Source of the DNA: Mariprofundaceae bacterium
GTDB lineage: Bacteria > Pseudomonadota > Zetaproteobacteria > Mariprofundales > Mariprofundaceae
Assembly: GCA_030950865.1 (NCBI GenBank)
Contig: JAUZQR010000345.1
Coordinates: 1 to 8,371 of the forward strand
DNA: 8,371 nucleotides
Direction of reading: 5' to 3'
This document shows, in pieces, positions 5,156 through 8,371 of this stretch; within the stretch, counting starts at the first letter, position 1, and the number at the start of each line of letters is the position of its first letter. Both the position numbers and the translations under genes were made by a program. The notes below the pieces were generated by a model that saw nothing but the letters and a program-made list of their open reading frames with translations, was not told the DNA's origin and did not search any database.

Positions 5156-6481
5156 CTAAATCAATACGCTTGCTGGGCATTCGATATGCTTTTTCAGTGC
5201 ATTTAAATACTCTGCACCAACAGCACCATCGACAACACGGTGGTCACACGAAAGGGTCAAGGTCATCATTTTTTTCACAACAACTTGCCCATTTTCAGCA
5301 ACAGCACGCTCGTCTGTTCCGCCAACTGCCAAAATCGCACCTTCAGGTGGATTGACAATGGCTTGGAACTGCTTGATGCCATACATGCCCAAGTTTGAAA
5401 TCGAGAATGTACCACCTGTGTACTCTTCAGGTTTTAATGCACCTTCACGCGCTTTGCCTGCCAATTCTTTAATTTCATTAGAAATTTCAACAATTGATTT
5501 TTGTTCTGAAAAACGGACAACTGGTGTAATCAAGCCACCTTCAATCGCCACAGCAATAGAAATATGCGCATGTTTGTGTTGGTAAGTATGGCTATCTGTC
5601 CATGATGCATTGGCAGCAGGAACATCGACCAAAGCCTTGGCAACAGCCTTCACGACAAAATCATTCACACTTAATTTGAATGCACCATCGGCAGATTCAT
5701 TGAGTTGGGCGCGTAAATCCATCAACCTATCCATCTGCACATCCATGCTCAGATAGAAGTGTGGAACTTGTTGTTTGGATTCGGTTAAACGGCGTGAAAT
5801 GGCTTTGCGCATCATGCTATTTTCAATCGCATCATACTCATCGGCATGGTAAGGCATGGGGCCTGTTGGTAATGGGCGTAGTGCAGTAGGTGTGAATGAT
5901 TGTCCGCCCAAGTTAATGCCACGTTTGGAGGCTTTTTCAATATCCGCTTTGACAATGCGACCTTTCGGCCCCGTACCTGTAATTGCGGCGATGTTGATAC
6001 CTTTTTGTTTTGCCAAGCGACGTGCCAAAGGCGATGCTTTGATGCGTTTGTCATTAGCCGCGCGAACAACGGCAGCCATATCGACTTCAATTGTTTGCGC
6101 AGTAACAGGGTCTGGCGCTGGTGTTGCGGCTATAGCTTGTGCGACGGGTGTTGGGCTTGCTGGAATATCTGCTGTTGCAGTTGTTTCCAATACTGGTTCT
6201 TCACCTGTGGTTTCAGGCATATAATCGGCTGGAACTTCCTCATCATCTTCGGCGATGACTGCAATAGCGGTGCCGACAGGAATCAAGCTGCCTTCTGCGG
6301 CAATAATCTTGTGCAGTGTACCTTCTTCAATGACTTCAACTTCCATCGTGGCTTTGTCGGTTTCAATTTCCACCAAGACTTCGCCTGAAACAAGTTCATC
6401 GCCTTCTTTTTTAAGCCAACGGGCAATCTTGCCTTCGGTCATCGTAGGCGATAATTGGGTCATAAATACATCAATCGGCAT
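5156..6481 (-). CDS. pdhC: Pyruvate dehydrogenase E2, dihydrolipoyl acetyltransferase
   Basis: E2 forms the core of the pyruvate dehydrogenase complex and transfers the acetyl group from lipoamide to CoA. The 441-residue product has one lipoyl domain (1-80) with Lys43 in ETDKATMEVE, and a flexible Ala/Pro/Thr-rich linker (about 85-140). A peripheral-subunit-binding domain follows (about 146-182: KASPLARRLAKQKGI, then GTGPKGRIVKADIE). The catalytic domain runs from about 215 to the end, with the DHRVVDG motif holding His414 and Asp418 and the substrate-channel segment GGTFSISNLGMYG. It has a single lipoyl domain, as in alphaproteobacterial and mitochondrial enzymes. The start follows GAGG at 6488-6491, six bases from the ATG. 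It sits 76 bases after pdhB, and 79 bases before lpdA. The LSPTMTEG motif and the two-subunit E1 genes favour pyruvate over 2-oxoglutarate as substrate. The symbol aceF is an alternative. Confidence 0.96.
   Translation of the reverse strand: MPIDVFMTQLSPTMTEGKIARWLKKEGDELVSGEVLVEIETDKATMEVEVIEEGTLHKIIAAEGSLIPVGTAIAVIAEDDEEVPADYMPETTGEEPVLETTATADIPASPTPVAQAIAATPAPDPVTAQTIEVDMAAVVRAANDKRIKASPLARRLAKQKGINIAAITGTGPKGRIVKADIEKASKRGINLGGQSFTPTALRPLPTGPMPYHADEYDAIENSMMRKAISRRLTESKQQVPHFYLSMDVQMDRLMDLRAQLNESADGAFKLSVNDFVVKAVAKALVDVPAANASWTDSHTYQHKHAHISIAVAIEGGLITPVVRFSEQKSIVEISNEIKELAGKAREGALKPEEYTGGTFSISNLGMYGIKQFQAIVNPPEGAILAVGGTDERAVAENGQVVVKKMMTLTLSCDHRVVDGAVGAEYLNALKKHIECPASVLI
6326..6481 (-). 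repeat. Lipoyl-domain direct repeat, copy in the E2 gene
   Basis: Partner of the 4921-5076 copy at an offset of 1405 bases. The similarity also reaches into the ribosome binding site: both starts are preceded by GAGGTAA, with eight of the ten bases upstream of the ATG identical. Confidence 0.9.
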
Positions 6482-6506
6482 GGTTTACCTCTTTTAGTAG
6501 CGTGAG

Positions 6507-6537
6507 CCACGAAGTCTATGGTTCATGTTCTTCATGG
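6507..6537. repeat. Imperfect palindrome in the pdhB-E2 gap
   Basis: Plus-strand CCACGAAG (6507-6514) faces CTTCATGG (6530-6537). In the minus-strand transcript the arms CCATGAAG and CTTCGTGG form an 8-bp stem with one G-U wobble and a 15-base loop. The unit CATGAA is present twice at 9-base spacing on the minus strand (6536-6530 and 6527-6521), the same architecture as the palindrome at 5101-5150. There is no T-run directly after the stem, so a terminator is unlikely. Confidence 0.5.
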
Positions 6538-6557
6538 TATTTTTATCATTATGTTGA

Positions 6558-7538
6558 TTAAGCGCGGTTGCAGGTAACACGCGCAGCTTCCACAATCTCT
6601 GCGACAGATGGTAACGCATAGTTTTCTAAATTCGCAGCATAAGGCATGGGTACATCTTTACCTGTAACACGCGCAACAGGAGCATCCAAATCATCAAAGC
6701 CTTTTTCCATGATACGGGCAGAAATCTCTGCTCCAATACCTGCAAAGCGCCAACCTTCTTCAATCACCACCGCACGGTTGGTTTTGGCAACTGATGCAAG
6801 AATGGTTGTTTCATCCAATGGGCGAATGGTGCGTGGGTCAACGACTTCTGCATCAATACCCATCTTTGCCAACTCTTCAGCCGCAGCCAGTGCATAACCT
6901 GTCATGCGTGAGTGCGCAATAAGGGTAATATCGTTGCCGACACGCTTGATATCTGCTTTACCTAAAGGAATGATATATTCACCTTCAGGCACTTCGCCAA
7001 TATCACCGTAGTTAATTTCATTTTCGATAAAAATAACGGTGTCATTATCACGAATGGATGCCGCCAATAAACCTTTTGCATCAGCAGGATTGGAAGGCAT
7101 GACCACCTTCAGACCTGGGATGTTGGCATACCAGTTTTCAAAAGCTTGAGAATGCTGCGAGCTTACACGTGCTGCGGCCCCGCCAGCTCCACGAAATACC
7201 ATGGGGCAGCTATATTGACCACCTGTCATGTATTTCATCTTTGCTGCTGCGTTGACGATTTGATCTGCTGCCAAGATGGCAAAGTTCCAAGTCATAAATT
7301 CAATAATAGGGCGCAAACCAGCCATGGCTGCACCCACACCCAAACCTGCAAAACCAAGTTCGGTAATCGGTGTATCAATCACACGTTTGGGACCAAACTT
7401 ATCTAGCATGCCTTGAGATACTTTGTATGCGCCATTGTATTCGGCGACTTCCTCACCCATAAGGAACACACGCTCATCACGTTCCATTTCGTTGCACATT
7501 GCTTGATTCAGTGCTTCACGGTATGTAATTTTAGCCAT
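6558..7538 (-). CDS. pdhB: Pyruvate dehydrogenase E1 component, beta subunit
   Basis: E1 beta completes the thiamine-diphosphate site with E1 alpha and binds the E2 core; E1 decarboxylates pyruvate and acetylates the lipoyl group. The 326-residue product has usual length and starts directly with the catalytic fold (MAKITYREALNQAMCNEM). It has no N-terminal lipoyl domain, unlike some alphaproteobacterial PdhB proteins. Conserved marks are EEVAEYNGAYKVSQG, DTPITELGFAG with the cofactor-activating Glu60, the EFMTWNFA segment, SSQHSQAFENWY with His129, and the C-terminal transketolase domain with EVVDPRTIRPLD. The ATG lies two bases after the pdhA stop, and its ribosome binding site (AGG-rich) lies inside the last pdhA codons, so the two subunits are probably made by coupled translation in equal amounts. 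Confidence 0.97.
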   Translation of the reverse strand: MAKITYREALNQAMCNEMERDERVFLMGEEVAEYNGAYKVSQGMLDKFGPKRVIDTPITELGFAGLGVGAAMAGLRPIIEFMTWNFAILAADQIVNAAAKMKYMTGGQYSCPMVFRGAGGAAARVSSQHSQAFENWYANIPGLKVVMPSNPADAKGLLAASIRDNDTVIFIENEINYGDIGEVPEGEYIIPLGKADIKRVGNDITLIAHSRMTGYALAAAEELAKMGIDAEVVDPRTIRPLDETTILASVAKTNRAVVIEEGWRFAGIGAEISARIMEKGFDDLDAPVARVTGKDVPMPYAANLENYALPSVAEIVEAARVTCNRA

Positions 7539-7540
7539 GA

Positions 7541-8371
7541 TTAGCCTACCTGCCTTGGATAAGGGTATGCGTTGGGAATTTCATCGGTGATGATGTCATC
7601 CCAAAGCACTGAAAGATCGGGTTCTGGCTGTGCTTCTGCTGCCTTTGCGACTGCCACCACTGCTTTCTTAATATCTTTATCTTTTTGTTTGAAGTCAGCT
7701 TCTGTTGCCAAGCCCGCTTCAATCATTTGTTTTTGTAAACGTACAATAGGGTCGCGACCTGAACGCCATTCATCCACTTCATCACGGGTACGGTATGTTG
7801 CAGGGTCAGACATTGAATGTCCGCGATAACGGTAAGTCATCATTTCAACAATCATTGGGCCTTTGCCAGAACGAGCGTGCTCCAAAGCTTCACCCATTTT
7901 GCGTTCTACTTCTAAGACATCCATACCATCGACCTGAATACCAGGAACCTTAAATGAAATGCCACGTTTATAGAGATGCGTTTCAGCAGATGCGCGGCTC
8001 AAAGATGTGCCCATCGCATATTGGTTGTTTTCAATCACAAACACGACAGGAAGCTTCCATAATGCCGCCATGTTAAAGGATTCATATACTGCGCCCTGAT
8101 TAACACCGCCGTCACCCATAATGGTAATGGATACACGTTTATCATCACGATACTGGGATGCAAAACCAAAACCGATGCCGATAGGAACCTGCTCACCAAC
8201 AATGCCATTGCCGCCCGCAAAGTTTTTCTCGACATCAAACATATGCATGGAACCGCCTTTGCCACCCACAACACCACCCGCACGTCCCAATAGCTCTGCC
8301 ATAACCGCAGTTGGGTTAGAACCACGCGCAAGAATGTGCCCATGATCGCGATAACTGGTCATCATGTAATC
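7541..8371 (-). CDS. pdhA: Pyruvate dehydrogenase E1 component, alpha subunit (N-terminus cut by window edge)
   Basis: E1 alpha carries most of the thiamine-diphosphate binding site. The frame is open to the right edge, and the codons before the visible ATG pair (DYMMTSYRDHGH) match the family interior. The ATG at 8365 is therefore not the true start, and roughly 50-65 N-terminal residues are missing. The thiamine-diphosphate motif runs from GDGGVNQG to FVIENN (8024-8116). The loop YRYRGHSMSDPATYRTRDE, with the conserved His-Ser-Met-Ser-Asp, is the loop phosphorylated in the mitochondrial enzyme; bacteria usually lack that regulation. Substrate channel residues in KGGSMHMFD are present. It is the first visible gene of the operon; any promoter lies beyond the window. 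Confidence 0.96.
   Translation of the reverse strand, partial: DYMMTSYRDHGHILARGSNPTAVMAELLGRAGGVVGGKGGSMHMFDVEKNFAGGNGIVGEQVPIGIGFGFASQYRDDKRVSITIMGDGGVNQGAVYESFNMAALWKLPVVFVIENNQYAMGTSLSRASAETHLYKRGISFKVPGIQVDGMDVLEVERKMGEALEHARSGKGPMIVEMMTYRYRGHSMSDPATYRTRDEVDEWRSGRDPIVRLQKQMIEAGLATEADFKQKDKDIKKAVVAVAKAAEAQPEPDLSVLWDDIITDEIPNAYPYPRQVG

Noticed and set aside
5856..6388. Long plus-strand open frames (122 and 162 codons) opposite the E2 gene
   Set aside because: They lie antisense to the lipoyl, linker and subunit-binding regions of E2, whose minus-strand frame has clear motifs; the antisense products show composition artefacts only (Cys/Phe-rich or Ala/Val-rich).
8360..8365. The ATG pair at the right edge as the start of pdhA
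   Set aside because: The frame stays open to the edge and residues before it match the interior of PdhA; the protein would lack its N-terminal region.

Overview
This 8.4 kb window is gene-dense bacterial chromosome. It looks like a moderately AT-rich proteobacterium. The pyruvate dehydrogenase is the two-subunit E1 (alpha + beta) type, with an E2 and a lipoyl-bearing E3 of the alphaproteobacterial/mitochondrial style (LSPTMTEG motif). The Tat translocase genes are in tatABC order, and a YehS-type DUF1456 protein sits beside them. An alphaproteobacterium or a deep branch such as the Zetaproteobacteria would fit, but the sequence alone does not settle the taxon. There are no RNA genes, CRISPR arrays, insertion sequences or phage genes.

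Layout. Bases 1-299 (+) hold the C-terminal end of a sulfotransferase cut by the window edge. Bases 346-714 (-) encode a small VOC/glyoxalase-fold protein, probably starting at a TTG behind a near-perfect ribosome binding site. A spacer of about 100 bp separates it from the divergent tatA-tatB-tatC operon (813-2007, +), which is tightly packed and may end in a small overlapping ORF. From about 2106 to the right edge everything is on the minus strand. In transcription order from the right edge the genes are pdhA (E1 alpha, cut by the edge), pdhB (E1 beta), the E2 acetyltransferase, lpdA (E3), a DUF1456 protein, and then a DUF4442 hotdog-fold protein.

How the genes work together. pdhA, pdhB, E2 and lpdA encode a complete pyruvate dehydrogenase complex converting pyruvate, CoA and NAD+ to acetyl-CoA, CO2 and NADH. 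Both E2 and E3 start with a lipoyl domain. These domains differ at only 3 of the first 83 residues, and the first 156 bp of the two genes are about 93% identical at DNA level, while the next 110 bp are only about 75% identical. This looks like recent gene conversion. The two intercistronic gaps of the operon (pdhB-E2 and E2-lpdA) each carry an imperfect palindrome built from a 7-nt unit repeated at 9-nt spacing. The second is followed by a T-run in the transcript sense and could be an attenuator or a small interspersed repeat. tatABC encodes the machinery that exports folded proteins across the inner membrane.

The genes are mostly of well-known families. The unusual points are the conversion-like lipoyl repeat, the paired palindromes, the cysteine cluster in E3 and two unverified small ORFs.
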